A DNA stretch of 64,000 bases from Microbacterium trichothecenolyticum (lineage in GTDB: Bacteria; Actinomycetota; Actinomycetes; Actinomycetales; Microbacteriaceae): the NCBI RefSeq assembly GCF_030818955.1, contig NZ_JAUTBF010000001.1, positions 1,674,001 to 1,738,000 on the forward strand. The letters run 5' to 3'. The position numbers were made by a program, and so were the translations under genes. Position 1 is the stretch's first letter, and the number at the start of each line of letters is the position of its first letter. Shown in pieces: positions 17,340-27,240 of this stretch. Below the pieces are notes generated by a model. It was not told the DNA's origin and did not search any database. It was given only the letters and a program-made list of their open reading frames with translations.

Positions 17340-19205
17340 ATGTCTTCACCCGCTCCCGCGCGCGGACGGCGCGGCCGCCGCGTACCCGACGGCCCGCGCG
17401 CGTCGTTCCGTCAGTTGCTGCCGTTCCTGCTCGAGCACAAGCGCACGCTCGTCGTCGTCGCCGTGCTCAGCGTGCTCGGCGCGGCGACGACCCTGGTGCA
17501 GCCGCTGCTGGTCGGGCAGGTCATCTCGCGCGTGCAGGCCGCTGTGCCGCTCGGGGCGCTCGTCTGGCTGCTCGTCGGCTTCGTGGTGCTGTCCTCGCTC
17601 ATCTCCGGCTACCAGCACTACCTGCTGCAGCGCACCGGCACCGCGGTGGTCTACTCCAGCCGCCGGCGGCTGATCTCGCGCATCCTGCGCCTGCCGATCA
17701 GCGAGTTCGACGCCCGTCGCACGGGCGACCTCGTCTCGCGCGTCGGCACCGACACGACGCTGTTGTACGCCGTTCTCACGCAGGGACTCGCGGATGCCGT
17801 GGGCAACGCGCTCATCCTCGTCGGCGCGGTCGTCGCGATGGCGTTCATCGACCCGCTCCTGCTCGGGCTCATCGTCGTGGTGATCGGCGCGTCACTGGCG
17901 AGCGTGGTCGTGCTCGGCCTGCGCGTGCGCGCCGCCTCGGCGGCCCAGCAGGAGAAGGTCGGCGAGCTCTCGTCGGGGGTCGAGCGTGCGATCGGGTCGA
18001 TCCGCACCGTGCGCGCCGCCGGGGCCACCGAGCGCGAGACCGCCGCCGTCACCGAGGTGGCGGCCGAGGCCTACGCCGCCGGCGTGCGCATCGCCAAGGT
18101 ATCGGCACTCATCGTGCCCGTGGCCGGCATCGCTTTGCAGGTGTCGCTGCTGGTCGTGCTCGGCGTGGGCGGGTTCCGCGTGGCATCCGGGGCCATCGAC
18201 GTCGCCGCGCTCGTGACCTTCGTGATCTTCCTCTTCCTGCTCGTGCAGCCGCTGGCGTCGGCGATCGGCGCGATCACCTCCGTCAACCAGGCGCTCGGCG
18301 CGCTCGGCCGCATCCAGGACGTGCTCGACCTGCCCCTCGAGAGCGACGGCGACCGGCCGGCCTCGGCGACGGCGCGGGCGGATGCCCCGGCGATCGCCTT
18401 CCGCGACGTGCGGTTCCGCTACCCCGACCACGTCGTGAAGGCGCGCGAGGCGGCGGCGAAGGAGGCGCGGTCGGTGCTCGCCGAGGCCCACCTGGATGCC
18501 GCCGACGCCCCGGCCGAAACCGACCGCGAGGTGCTGCGAGGGGTGTCGTTCACCGTGCCGCGCGGCGCGCGCGTGGCGCTGGTCGGTCCGTCGGGAGCGG
18601 GCAAGAGCACGATCCTCTCGCTGATCGAGCGCTTCTACGACCCGACCGAGGGCGCGATCCTCGTCGACGGCGTCGATGCCCGCGATCTCGCCCGCGACGA
18701 TCTGCGCGCCCGATTCGGCTACGTCGAACAGGACGCCCCGACCCTGGCCGGCACGATCGCCGACAATCTGCGATTGGCTTCGCCCCTGGCATCCGATGCC
18801 GACTGCGAGCGCGTGCTGCGCGAAGTGAACCTCGGCGATGTGCTCGAGCGCAGCCCGCTGGGAGTCGACGCCCCCGTGGGCGAGGACGGCGTGATGCTCT
18901 CGGGCGGCGAGCGTCAGCGCCTCGCGATCGCCCGGGCGCTGCTGGCCGCTCCCCCGGTGCTGTTGCTCGACGAGTCGACGTCGTCGCTCGACGGCGTCAA
19001 CGAACAGCGCATGCGCGAGGCCATCGACGCCGTTGCCACCGACCGCACGCTGCTGGTCATCGCGCACCGCCTGTCGACGGTGGTCGACAGCGACCTCATC
19101 GTGGTGCTCGACGACGGTCGCGTGGTCGGGCAGGGCACGCACAGCGAGCTCGTGGCATCCACGCCCCTGTACCGGGACCTGGCGAAGCATCAGCTGCTGG
19201 TGTGA
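17340..19205 (+). CDS. ABC exporter, fused membrane and ATPase domains
   Basis: A 621-residue type IV ABC half-transporter (MsbA/BmrA-like), active as a dimer. Six membrane helices span about residues 35-320 (LVVVAVLSVLGAATTLVQPLLVG, TLLYAVLTQGLADAVGNALIL, ITSVNQALGALGRI). The ATPase has Walker A LVGPSGAGKST, signature MLSGGERQRLAIARA and Walker B VLLLDESTSSLD with the catalytic Glu, and the H-loop [10 protein letters not shown] 25-residue insertion before Walker A (KAREAAAKEARSVLAEAHLD) is unusual. ATG 17340 follows a GAGGT ribosome site. The substrate is unknown. Confidence 0.92.
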   Translation: MSSPAPARGRRGRRVPDGPRASFRQLLPFLLEHKRTLVVVAVLSVLGAATTLVQPLLVGQVISRVQAAVPLGALVWLLVGFVVLSSLISGYQHYLLQRTGTAVVYSSRRRLISRILRLPISEFDARRTGDLVSRVGTDTTLLYAVLTQGLADAVGNALILVGAVVAMAFIDPLLLGLIVVVIGASLASVVVLGLRVRAASAAQQEKVGELSSGVERAIGSIRTVRAAGATERETAAVTEVAAEAYAAGVRIAKVSALIVPVAGIALQVSLLVVLGVGGFRVASGAIDVAALVTFVIFLFLLVQPLASAIGAITSVNQALGALGRIQDVLDLPLESDGDRPASATARADAPAIAFRDVRFRYPDHVVKAREAAAKEARSVLAEAHLDAADAPAETDREVLRGVSFTVPRGARVALVGPSGAGKSTILSLIERFYDPTEGAILVDGVDARDLARDDLRARFGYVEQDAPTLAGTIADNLRLASPLASDADCERVLREVNLGDVLERSPLGVDAPVGEDGVMLSGGERQRLAIARALLAAPPVLLLDESTSSLDGVNEQRMREAIDAVATDRTLLVIAHRLSTVVDSDLIVVLDDGRVVGQGTHSELVASTPLYRDLAKHQLLV

Positions 19206-19305
19206 CATCGGGTCGTGCGGCGCGAGCGCGGGAGCGGTGCGGCCGACGCCCCGGACACGGGCGGCAGCGAGTGCGCCGGGCCAGCGATCAGTCCCCGAAC
19301 CGTCG

Positions 19306-19372
19306 CCGTAAACGCGATCCGCGCGCATAAACACGTGGTGCTCGTGTTTATGCGCGCGGATCGCGTTTATGC
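19306..19372. repeat. Palindromic repeat family B, copy 1
   Basis: A near-perfect 67-nt palindrome built from TAAACGCGATCCGCGCGCAT and its inverse around GTGGTGCT. It lies between the converging exporter gene and pckG and could act as a bidirectional terminator. Confidence 0.85.
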
Positions 19373-19388
19373 GTGCAAGTCACCGCGC

Positions 19389-21272
19389 TCAGGCGCGCTG
19401 CAGGCGGTACCGCAGCGCCGCGAGCTCGGCGCGCAGGGCTGCCGGCAGGTGCGAGCCGAAGGTGTCGTAGAACTTCTCGGTGAGGTCGGCCTCGGCCAGC
19501 CACGACGCGCGGTCCACGGAGAACAACTCGTCGAGGTCGGACGAGGACAGCTCCAGCCCCGACAACTCGAGATCTTCGACGCGCGGCAGTCGTCCGATCG
19601 AACTGTCGACAGCGTCGACCTGACCGTCGACGCGGCGGATGATCCAGTCGATCACACGGGCGTTGTCGCCGAACCCGGGCCACAGGAACCGACCGTCGTC
19701 GCCCTTGCGGAACCAGTTGACCTGGAAGATGCGCGGGGCGCGGTCGAAGCGCAGCTTCTGGCCCACGTTCAGCCAGTGGCCGAAGTAGTCGCCCATGTTG
19801 TAGCCGCAGAACGGCAGCATCGCGAAGGGGTCGCGGCGCAACTCACCCACGGTGCCCTCTTGCGCCGCGGTCTTCTCCGACGAGATCGTCGAGCCGAGGA
19901 ACACGCCGTGCGACCAGTCGGTCGCTTCGACCACCAGCGGCACATTCGTCGCACGGCGACCGCCGAACAGGATGACGTCGAGCGGCACACCCTCAGGGGC
20001 CTCCCAGTCCTCGGCGATCTGCGGGCACTGAGCGGCGCCGACCGTGAAGCGCGAGTTGGGGTGCGCGGCCGGGCGGCCGGATGCGGGCGTCCACGGCTTG
20101 CCCTCCCAGTCGATGAGGTGCGGGGGCGCTTCGTCGGTCAGCCCCTCCCACCACACGTCGCCGTCGGGGCGCAGGGCGACGTTCGTGAAGATCGTGTTGC
20201 CCCACAGCGTCTCGATCGCGGTGACGTTCGTCGACTCACCCGTGCCGGGCGCGACGCCGAAGAAGCCGGCCTCGGGGTTGATGGCCCACAGGCGCCCGTC
20301 GTCGCCGGGGCGGATCCAGGTGATGTCGTCGCCGAGGGTCTCGACGCGCCAGCCGGGAATGGTCGGGCGCAGCATCGCCAGGTTCGTCTTGCCGCACGCC
20401 GAGGGGAACGCGGCGGCCACGTGGTACGCCCTGCCCTTCGGGTCGATGACGCGGATGAGCAGCATGTGCTCGGCGAGCCACCCCTCGTCGCGGCCGATGA
20501 CCGAGGCGATGCGCAGCGCGAAGCACTTCTTCGCCAGGATCGCGTTGCCGCCGTAGCCCGAACCGAACGACCACACCTCGAGGGTGTCGGGGAAGTGCAC
20601 GATGTACTTCTCGTCGTTGCACGGCCAGGCGACGTCTTCCTGGCCCGGGGCGAGCGGGGCACCGACCGAGTGCACGGTCTTGACCCAGGGCGCGCCCTGG
20701 GCGATCTGCTCGATCACGGCCGTGCCGACACGGGTCATCACACCGATGGATGCCACGGCGTAGGCGCTGTCGGTGATCTGCACGCCGATGTGGCTGAGCG
20801 GGCCACCCACCGCACCCATCGAGAAGGGCACGACGTAAAGGGTGCGTCCGCGCATCGAGCCCTCGAAGACGCCGTTCAGGGTCTCGCGGATCTCGGCCGG
20901 GGCGATCCAGTTGTTGGTGGGCCCGGCATCCTCTTCGCTCTCGGAGGCGATCCAGGTGCGCGACTCGAGACGGGCGACGTCGCCCGGGTGCGACCGAGCG
21001 AGGTACGAACCGGGACGCCATTCGGGGTTGAGCTTGATGAGCTTGCCCTCGTCGACCATCTCGCGAAGGAGCGCGTCGTTCTCGGCGGCCGAGCCGTCGA
21101 CCCAGTGGATGCGGTCGGGCTGCGTGAGGGCGGCGACCTGGTCGACCCACGCGGTGAGCTCGGCGAGGCCGGGGCCGTCGACGGCGGGGCGCACACCGTA
21201 GCCGGGGCGGGGAGCACGGGCGGCGGGCGCGGCGGTGCGCGAGGTGGAGCTGAAGATGTCGGCGAGTGCCAT
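19389..21272 (-). CDS. pckG: Phosphoenolpyruvate carboxykinase (GTP)
   Basis: A 627-residue GTP-dependent PEPCK converting oxaloacetate to PEP for gluconeogenesis. Signatures: [18 protein letters not shown], the P-loop kinase-1a motif [16 protein letters not shown], the kinase-2 segment [11 protein letters not shown] with metal-binding Asp residues, and the guanine-binding region FPFxGYN-like [18 protein letters not shown] 21272 has a strong GGAGGAG site. It is divergent from an ScfR/RamB-type regulator, a family known to control acetate and gluconeogenic genes in Corynebacterium, so local control is plausible. Confidence 0.96.
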   Translation of the reverse strand: MALADIFSSTSRTAAPAARAPRPGYGVRPAVDGPGLAELTAWVDQVAALTQPDRIHWVDGSAAENDALLREMVDEGKLIKLNPEWRPGSYLARSHPGDVARLESRTWIASESEEDAGPTNNWIAPAEIRETLNGVFEGSMRGRTLYVVPFSMGAVGGPLSHIGVQITDSAYAVASIGVMTRVGTAVIEQIAQGAPWVKTVHSVGAPLAPGQEDVAWPCNDEKYIVHFPDTLEVWSFGSGYGGNAILAKKCFALRIASVIGRDEGWLAEHMLLIRVIDPKGRAYHVAAAFPSACGKTNLAMLRPTIPGWRVETLGDDITWIRPGDDGRLWAINPEAGFFGVAPGTGESTNVTAIETLWGNTIFTNVALRPDGDVWWEGLTDEAPPHLIDWEGKPWTPASGRPAAHPNSRFTVGAAQCPQIAEDWEAPEGVPLDVILFGGRRATNVPLVVEATDWSHGVFLGSTISSEKTAAQEGTVGELRRDPFAMLPFCGYNMGDYFGHWLNVGQKLRFDRAPRIFQVNWFRKGDDGRFLWPGFGDNARVIDWIIRRVDGQVDAVDSSIGRLPRVEDLELSGLELSSSDLDELFSVDRASWLAEADLTEKFYDTFGSHLPAALRAELAALRYRLQRA

Positions 21273-21357
21273 GTCGTTCTCCTCCGTTGGAGCGAATTCG
21301 GTGTCGTTCCTCCATGGTGAAGGGACGCGAAGGCGTCTTTCCAGAGAATTCGACGCT

Positions 21358-21383
21358 AAGAAATGCAATTCTTTCGATATGGT
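21358..21383 (+). promoter_or_regulatory. Operator-like palindrome and leaderless -10 for the ScfR-type gene
   Basis: AAGAAATGCAATTCTT at 21358-21373 is a 16-bp inverted repeat centred on TGCA. It directly abuts TATGGT at 21378-21383, which lies six bases before ATG 21390. TGCA-centred AT-rich sites are typical of RamB-family regulators, so this may be an autoregulatory site also serving pckG. Confidence 0.45.
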
Positions 21384-21389
21384 CAAGGA

Positions 21390-22830
21390 ATGGCGTCGAC
21401 GTTCGAACTCACCACCCTGGGCCACCGCATCCGCCATCACCGGCTCTCGCGCGGCCTCACGCTCGACGAGCTCGGCGCCCTCGTCGGGGTCGCGGGCAGT
21501 CAGCTGAGCCTCATCGAGAACGGCAAGCGCGAGCCCAAACTGTCGTTGCTGCAAGAGATCGCGCGAGCCACCGAGACCGAGGTCACCGAGCTGCTCTCCG
21601 CCGAACCGCCGAACCGGCGAGCCGCCCTGGAGATCGAGCTGGAACGGGCCCAGACCAGCCCGTTCTTCCGGCAGCTCGGCATCCCTGCCGTCAAAGTGAC
21701 CAAGGGCACGAGCGACGAGACCATCGAAGCCGTGCTGGGGCTGCACCGCGAGCTGCAGCGCCGGGAGCGCGAGACCATCGCCAGCCCCGAAGAAGCTCGC
21801 CGCGCCAACACCGAGCTCCGACTGCGAATGCGCGAGAGCGCCAACCACCTCCCCGAGATCGAGCGCCTCGCCGAGAAGCAGCTCAAGGCAGCCGGCCACG
21901 GCACCGGCGCGCTGACCCACCGGACGGTGAGCATCATGGCCGAGCAGCTCGGGTTCGAGCTCATCTACGTGAGCGACCTGCCGCACTCCGCGCGCTCGGT
22001 GACCGACCTCGAGAACGGTCGCATCTATCTGCCCCCCGCCTCGATCCCGGGCGGTCACGGCCTGCGATCGATGGCGCTGCAAGCCATGGCTCATCGCCTG
22101 CTCGGGCACCGCCCGCCCACCGACTACGCCGATTTCCTCCAGCAGCGCCTCGAGATCAACTACTACGCCGCGTGCTGCCTCATGCCCGAGACCACCGCGG
22201 TCGCCTTCCTCACGCAGGCGAAGAAAGACCGCAACCTCGCCGTGGAGGACTTCCGCGACGCCTTCGGCGTCACCCACGAGGCGGCCGCGATGCGCATGAC
22301 GAACCTCATGACCGTGCACCTCGGTATCCGGCTGCATTTCCTGCGCGTCGACGACGACGGCGCGATCTCGCGCGTCTACGAGAACGACGGCCTGCCCTTG
22401 CCGACCGACGTCACCGGTTCGGTGGAGGGGCAGATCGTGTGCAGGAAATTCTCGGCACGCTCGGCATTCGACGAACAACAACCGCACCACCGAGCACTAC
22501 CAGTACACCGACACCCCCGCCGGAACCTTCTGGTGCTCGACGCAGACCGGCAGCACGAGCGACGGCGACTTCTCGATCACCGTGGGGGTGCCGTTCGACG
22601 ACGCGCGCTGGTTCCGCGGACGCGAGACGGCGACCCGCGGCGTCTCGCACTGCCCCGAGGAGTCGTGCTGCCGCCGCCCCGACACCGAGGCCGCCCAGCG
22701 TTGGCAGGGCAAGGCGTGGCCGAGCGCCCGGGTGCACCGGCACATGTTCTCACCGCTCCCCCGCGGCATGTTCCCGGGCGTCGACGACGCCGAGGTGTTC
22801 GCCTTCCTCGACCGGCACGCGGCCGACTGA
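21390..22830 (+). pseudogene. XRE/ScfR (RamB-like) regulator, broken by +1 insertion
   Basis: A helix-turn-helix regulator of the RamB type. Residues 1-70 form the HTH ([40 protein letters not shown]). The middle is an IrrE/ImmA-like domain in which the zinc HEXXH is replaced by [12 protein letters not shown]. The C-terminal ScfR domain (CSTQTG, FSITVGVPFDDARWFRGRET, HCPEESCCRRPD) is in another frame. An extra G near 22473 in TTCGACGAACAACAACC separates them; removing it gives [20 protein letters not shown] and an intact protein of about 480 residues ending at 22830. Start 21390 is supported by TATGGT six bases upstream. The family senses short-chain acyl-CoA and regulates acetate or propionate metabolism. 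Confidence 0.85.
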
Positions 22831-22851
22831 GGCGAGGCGGGGCCGCGGCCC

Positions 22852-22922
22852 GCACAACTCCTGCAGAAGGCGACGAACTCGACCCTCGCGAGCAGGAAAC
22901 GGCCGTGCTGCAGGAGTTGTGC
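22852..22922. repeat. Palindromic repeat family A, copy 4 (perfect arms)
   Basis: GCACAACTCCTGCAG and CTGCAGGAGTTGTGC are exact inverses; outer length 71 nt. Confidence 0.88.
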
Positions 22923-22934
22923 CTGCCCCGGCCG

Positions 22935-23339
22935 GTGAAACGAAACGGCGGGTGGGTGCGCTCCGACGACTTCGGCGGCGGCCGCGGCGCCGCCCATCAC
23001 CTGGTGGATGCCGGTGGCACGCGTTTCGCCATGCTCGGCGGCGAAGGCCATCTGCCCTCCACCAAGGAGCGGCGCGAGGGCTTTCTCGCGGGGTTGTCGG
23101 ACCGCGGCTTCGCCGCCGACGACGTGCTCATCATCGGCGAGAACGACCTGCTGCTGTGCGGCTTCGACGGCGTCGGCTGGACGCGGCAGATCTCGCCGAC
23201 CATCACGACGGTCCGCCAGGACTGGGGCGAGATCGCCGCCCGCGCGATGGAAATCCTCGACACGCTGATGTCGGGCGGCGACGGTGACCGCGCCGTCATC
23301 CCCGTCGAGTTGGTGCCGGGCGAGTCGACCCGCCGCTGA
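22935..23339 (+). pseudogene. Remnant of a LacI-family regulator
   Basis: The open frame encodes pieces of the LacI sugar-binding domain. SDDFGGGRGAAHHLVDAGGTRFAMLGGE and KERREGFLAGL match the first lobe; CGFDGVGWTRQISPTITTVRQDWGEIAARAMEIL and PVELVPGEST match the conserved C-terminal part. The DNA-binding headpiece is missing, and about 60 residues between IIGEND and LLCGFDG are deleted. It cannot be functional. It sits directly behind a family A repeat, which may have been involved in its decay. Confidence 0.75.
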
Positions 23340-23369
23340 GGCGGGGCCGAGGGCCGATGCCCGAACCGC

Positions 23370-23462
23370 GCTGCGCCGCGCTCCGGAAGATCGGCGGCGG
23401 ATCGGCAGGATCGAACCGCCGCGGCTGCAGTCGTCCCCGAAAATTCCGGAGCGCGGCACCGC
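23370..23462. repeat. Palindromic repeat family C, copy 4 (degenerate)
   Basis: CTCCGGAAG on the left and TTCCGGAGCGCGGCACC on the right, outer length about 93 nt. It lies between the converging lacI remnant and gabD. Confidence 0.6.
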
Positions 23463-23501
23463 ACCGCCGCGGTCCCGGTGCCCGACGGAGGGCCGGGACC
23501 G

Positions 23502-23550
23502 CGGATGCCACGGCCCCGGCGCTCCGTGGAGCGCGGGGCCGTGGCATCCG
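23502..23550 (-). terminator. Terminator for the SSADH gene
   Basis: CGGATGCCACGGCCCCG (23502-23518) pairs over 17 bases with its exact inverse at 23534-23550. It ends eight bases beyond the stop of the minus-strand gene. Confidence 0.75.
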
Positions 23551-23557
23551 TCGTTGG

Positions 23558-25030
23558 TCAGGCGTAGGGGTTCGCGGTCAGCGTGTACTTCGTCTGCAGG
23601 TACTCGTGGATGCCCTCGTCGCCGCCCTCGCGGCCGAGGCCGGACTGCTTCCACCCGCCGAAGGGAGCGGCCGCGTTGGAGACGACGCCGACGTTGAGGC
23701 CCATCATCCCGGTCTCGAGCTTGTCGATCATGCGCTGTCCGCGCGCGAGCGACTCGGTGAAGACGTACGAGACGAGGCCGTACTCGGTGTCGTTCGCGAG
23801 GCGCACCGCGTCGTCCTCGTCGTCGAACGGGACGATCGCGAGCACCGGTCCGAAGATCTCCTCGCGCAGGATGTCGCTGCCGGGCTGCACATCCGACACC
23901 ACGGTCGGCTCGAAGAACGTGCCGGGGCCCTCGACCGGCGACCCGCCGACCGTGACGGTGGCGCCGCGCTCGACGGCATCCCCCACGAGGGTCTTGGCCT
24001 TGTCGACCGCGCGGTCGTCGATGAGGGGGCCGATCTGCACGCCCTCCTCGGTGCCGCGGCCGATCTTCATCGCCTGCACGCGCTCGGTGACCCGGCGGGT
24101 GAACTCCTCGACGACGGAACGCTGCACGATGAAGCGGTTGGCGGCCGTGCACGCCTGACCGATGTTGCGGAACTTCGCGAGCATCGCGCCCTCCACCGCC
24201 TTGTCGAGGTCGGCGTCGTCGAACACGACGAACGGGGCGTTGCCGCCGAGTTCCATGGAGGTGCGCAGCACACCGGGCGCGGCCTGCTGCAGCAGCTTCA
24301 CGCCGACCGGCGTCGACCCGGTGAACGAGAGCTTGCGCAGACGCGGGTCGGAGATGATGCGCTCGGAGACGGGGCCGGTGTCGGTCGTGGTGACGACGTT
24401 GACGACACCGGCGGGGAGCCCCGCGTCCTGCAGAATCTGCGCGAAGAACAGCGTGGTCAGCGGGGTGAGGGTGGCCGGCTTGATGACGACCGTGCAGCCG
24501 GCGGCGAGCGCGGGGGCGATCTTGCGGGTGGCCATCGCGAGGGGGAAGTTCCACGGCGTGATGAGGTAGCAGGGACCCACCGGGTGCTGCGTGACGATCA
24601 TGCGGCCGGTTCCCTCGGGGTTCGCACCGTAGCGGCCCTGGGTGTGGGCGGTGACCTCGCTGAACCAGCGGAGGAACTCCCCGCCGTACACGACCTCTCC
24701 GCGCGCCTCGGCGAGGGGCTTGCCCATCTCGAGCGTCATCAGCAGGGCGATGTCTTCCTTGCGCTCCTGCAGCAGGTCGAAGGCGCGGCGGAGGATCTCG
24801 GCGCGCTCCCGCGCGGGGGTCGCCGCCCACGACGGGAACGCCGCGGCTGCGGCATCCATCGCCGCCACCCCGTCGTCGACGCTGGCGTCGGCGATCTCGA
24901 GGAGCACGTCGCCCGTGGCGGGGTCGTTCACCGCGACCGTCTTGCCGCCGCTCGCCGCACGCCACTCCCCGTCGATCAGCAGACCGGTGGGGACGGATGC
25001 CAGCAGCTCGCTCTCGCGCGAATCAGTCAT
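23558..25030 (-). CDS. gabD: NAD(P)-dependent succinate-semialdehyde dehydrogenase
   Basis: A 490-residue aldehyde dehydrogenase. The GabD-type sequence GKPLAEARGEVVYGGEFLRWFSEVTAHTQG is characteristic of succinate-semialdehyde dehydrogenases. Catalytic residues lie in MELGGNAPFVVFDDAD (Glu) and GQACTAANRF (Cys); the NAD fold shows PWNFPLAMATRKIAPALAAGC and FTGSTPVGVKLL. ATG 25030 has an AGGAGA site. It would oxidise succinate semialdehyde, the expected product of the HpaI aldolase encoded 13 kb away, and so could complete the aromatic pathway; a role in GABA catabolism is equally possible. Confidence 0.88.
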   Translation of the reverse strand: MTDSRESELLASVPTGLLIDGEWRAASGGKTVAVNDPATGDVLLEIADASVDDGVAAMDAAAAAFPSWAATPARERAEILRRAFDLLQERKEDIALLMTLEMGKPLAEARGEVVYGGEFLRWFSEVTAHTQGRYGANPEGTGRMIVTQHPVGPCYLITPWNFPLAMATRKIAPALAAGCTVVIKPATLTPLTTLFFAQILQDAGLPAGVVNVVTTTDTGPVSERIISDPRLRKLSFTGSTPVGVKLLQQAAPGVLRTSMELGGNAPFVVFDDADLDKAVEGAMLAKFRNIGQACTAANRFIVQRSVVEEFTRRVTERVQAMKIGRGTEEGVQIGPLIDDRAVDKAKTLVGDAVERGATVTVGGSPVEGPGTFFEPTVVSDVQPGSDILREEIFGPVLAIVPFDDEDDAVRLANDTEYGLVSYVFTESLARGQRMIDKLETGMMGLNVGVVSNAAAPFGGWKQSGLGREGGDEGIHEYLQTKYTLTANPYA

Positions 25031-25200
25031 GAGGTCTCCTGGATCGGGGCGGGGATACTCGCCCATTCTTCTCAGCGCGCGGATGCGTGCCGATATACGT
25101 TGCGTACAAAAGGGGTGTTGTGCTCGCCGCTGCGGCGAGGGGTCGGCGGGGCGGGGTGGGCCGGACGCTGGTGCGAGCCCGGGATGCGCGGGCTCGCCAC

Positions 25201-25267
25201 GCATAAACGCTTCCCACGCGCATAAACGCGCTGTTCTCGCGTTTATGCGCGCCGATCGCGTTTATGC
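25201..25267. repeat. Palindromic repeat family B, copy 2
   Basis: Outer GCATAAACGC/GCGTTTATGC and inner GCATAAACGCG/CGCGTTTATGC pairs, outer length exactly 67 nt, in the gap between the SSADH and monooxygenase genes. Confidence 0.85.
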
Positions 25268-25298
25268 GGCAGAACGAACGGATGCCGCTGGCGACGCG

Positions 25299-27143
25299 TC
25301 AGCGCGCGGCCGCGGCCGCGGGTTCCGCCATCACCCCGGCGAGGAACTGCTCGAGCCCAGCCGGGTCGTCGAGCGGCAGCACGTGCGCGACGTACTGGTC
25401 GGGGCGCACCACGACCACGGCCCCCTCGGCGCCGATGCCGCGTTCGGCGAAGATGTCGGCGCTCGTCCACGCGGAGGGAGCCGCGGCGAAGACCTTCTCG
25501 AGGTCGGTCAGTCCGAGCGGCCCCGACCGCGGGCGGAAGAGCGCCGGCACCTCGGCGACGTCCTCCCAACGCCCCGGGTAGACGACCTTCGCGTCGAAGA
25601 CGGCGTCGAGGTCGGCCCCCGCCGGGGTGAATCGCTCCACGATCCCGCGCGCCTCCGCTGCCCACGTCGCCAGCGCTGATCCGTCGGCATCCGCGAGAAC
25701 ATAGATCCGCCAGCGGCCGTCGGCCTTCGCGTGATGCCCGAGATGCACGGGGTTGCCGTCGCACACCCGCACGACCTCGACACTCTTAAACCGCTTGCCG
25801 ACAGGGAAACCGGATGCCAGCTCCGCCGCCGCGTCGCCCGCGACGATCACGGACGGGGCGTACCGCGTGCCGAAACCGGAGGGGAACTCCGCCGTGGCGA
25901 GGTAGTACGTCGCGAGCTCGTCGGGATCGGTGATCTCGCCGGGTTTGCGCGCCATGAGCGCCGACCACTCGCGGTCGAAGTCGATCAGCTGCTGGGCGAC
26001 CGGGCGCCGCTCGGCGTCGTAGGTGCGCAGCAGGTCGGCGGGGGCGAGGCCGGTGAGCACGTGCCCGAGCTTCCAGCCGAGGTTGAAGCCGTCCTGCAGC
26101 GAGACGTTCATCCCCTGCCCGGCCTTGGCGCTGTGCGTGTGGCACGCGTCGCCGGTGAGGAAGACGCGGGGGTCGTCGAGGTCGTCGACGAACTGGTCGG
26201 TCACCCGGTGGCCCACCTCGTACACGCTGTGCCAGGCGACCTGCATCACGTCGATCGTGTACGGGTGCAGGATCGCGTTCGCCCGGTCGATCACCTCGTC
26301 GATCGGCGTCTGGCGCACGCGGTGGTCGTCGTCGGCCGCGACCTCGCCGAGGTCGATGTACATGCGGCTGAGGTAGCCGCCCTCGCGCGGGATGTGCAGG
26401 ATGTTGCCCGCCGCCGCGTTGATCGCGCACTTGATGCGCCAGTCGGGGAAATCCGTCTCGACGAGCACGTCCATCACGCCCCACGCGTGCCGGGCGGCGA
26501 CCCCGACGTGCGTGCGGCCGATCGCCTGGCGCACGCCGCTGCGCGCGCCGTCAGAGCCGACGACATACTGCGCGCGGATGCTCCGCTCCCCCGTCGCCGT
26601 GCGCACGCGCACCTCGATGTCGTCGGTGCCCACGGAGAGGCCGAGGAACTCCACGCCGTAGTCCGGGACGATCCGCCCGGGACCGTGCGCGGCGGCCTCG
26701 GCGAAGTAGTCGAGCACGCGCGCCTGGTTGACGATCAGGTGCGGGTACTCGCTGATCTTGTAGGCGTAGTCCTCGGTGCGGGAGTGGCGCACGATGCGAT
26801 CGGGGTCGTCGGGGTCGGGCGCCCAGAAGTTCATCCAGCCGATGTTGTACGCCTCGGCGGTGATGCGGTCCGCGAACCCGAAGGCCTCGAAGGTCTCGAC
26901 ACTGCGGGGCTGGATGCCATCGGCCTGGCCGAGGGCGAGGCGCCCATCGCGCTTCTCGATGATCCGCGTCGTGAGCTGCGGGAACTGCGACAGCTGTGCC
27001 GCGAGCAGCATGCCCGCCGGTCCCGAGCCGACGATGAGCACGTCGACCTCGTCGGGGAGCTCCGTCGGCCTGTCGATACCGGTGCCGGCCGCGTTCTGCA
27101 CGCGGGGGTCACCCGAGACGTAGCCGTGGTGATGGAACTGCAT
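25299..27143 (-). CDS. FAD-dependent aromatic monooxygenase, phenol hydroxylase family
   Basis: A 614-residue class A flavoprotein monooxygenase. It has the FAD motif VLIVGSGPAGMLLAAQLS (about 35-52), a central QARVLDYFAEAA segment, the FAD ribityl motif LTGDACHTHSAKAGQGMNVSLQDGFNLGWKL, and the C-terminal thioredoxin-like dimerisation domain (about 430-600) of phenol 2-monooxygenases and 3-hydroxybenzoate 4-monooxygenase (MobA). It should hydroxylate a phenolic acid ring using NAD(P)H and O2. In this island it may make the catechol substrate of HpaD, but the exact phenol is not determinable. ATG 27143 has an AGGAGAAA site. It is divergent from the IclR gene. Confidence 0.87.
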   Translation of the reverse strand: MQFHHHGYVSGDPRVQNAAGTGIDRPTELPDEVDVLIVGSGPAGMLLAAQLSQFPQLTTRIIEKRDGRLALGQADGIQPRSVETFEAFGFADRITAEAYNIGWMNFWAPDPDDPDRIVRHSRTEDYAYKISEYPHLIVNQARVLDYFAEAAAHGPGRIVPDYGVEFLGLSVGTDDIEVRVRTATGERSIRAQYVVGSDGARSGVRQAIGRTHVGVAARHAWGVMDVLVETDFPDWRIKCAINAAAGNILHIPREGGYLSRMYIDLGEVAADDDHRVRQTPIDEVIDRANAILHPYTIDVMQVAWHSVYEVGHRVTDQFVDDLDDPRVFLTGDACHTHSAKAGQGMNVSLQDGFNLGWKLGHVLTGLAPADLLRTYDAERRPVAQQLIDFDREWSALMARKPGEITDPDELATYYLATAEFPSGFGTRYAPSVIVAGDAAAELASGFPVGKRFKSVEVVRVCDGNPVHLGHHAKADGRWRIYVLADADGSALATWAAEARGIVERFTPAGADLDAVFDAKVVYPGRWEDVAEVPALFRPRSGPLGLTDLEKVFAAAPSAWTSADIFAERGIGAEGAVVVVRPDQYVAHVLPLDDPAGLEQFLAGVMAEPAAAAAR

Positions 27144-27192
27144 CGTTTCTCCTGACGTCGGTGTCGGGGTTGCCTCGTCGCGAGCTATGTTC

Positions 27193-27209
27193 TATATTCG
27201 AATGCGACG
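27193..27209. promoter_or_regulatory. Promoter/operator of the divergent monooxygenase-IclR pair
   Basis: TATATT at 27193 could be the -10 of the iclR-type gene. It overlaps TTCGAATGCGACG (27197-27209), which recurs with one change in front of the FAH-RraA gene at 31857. A further TATCGAAC lies about ten bases downstream. Confidence 0.45.
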
Positions 27210-27240
27210 TTCAGCTATCGAACGAGAGGTTAGCCGCCGC

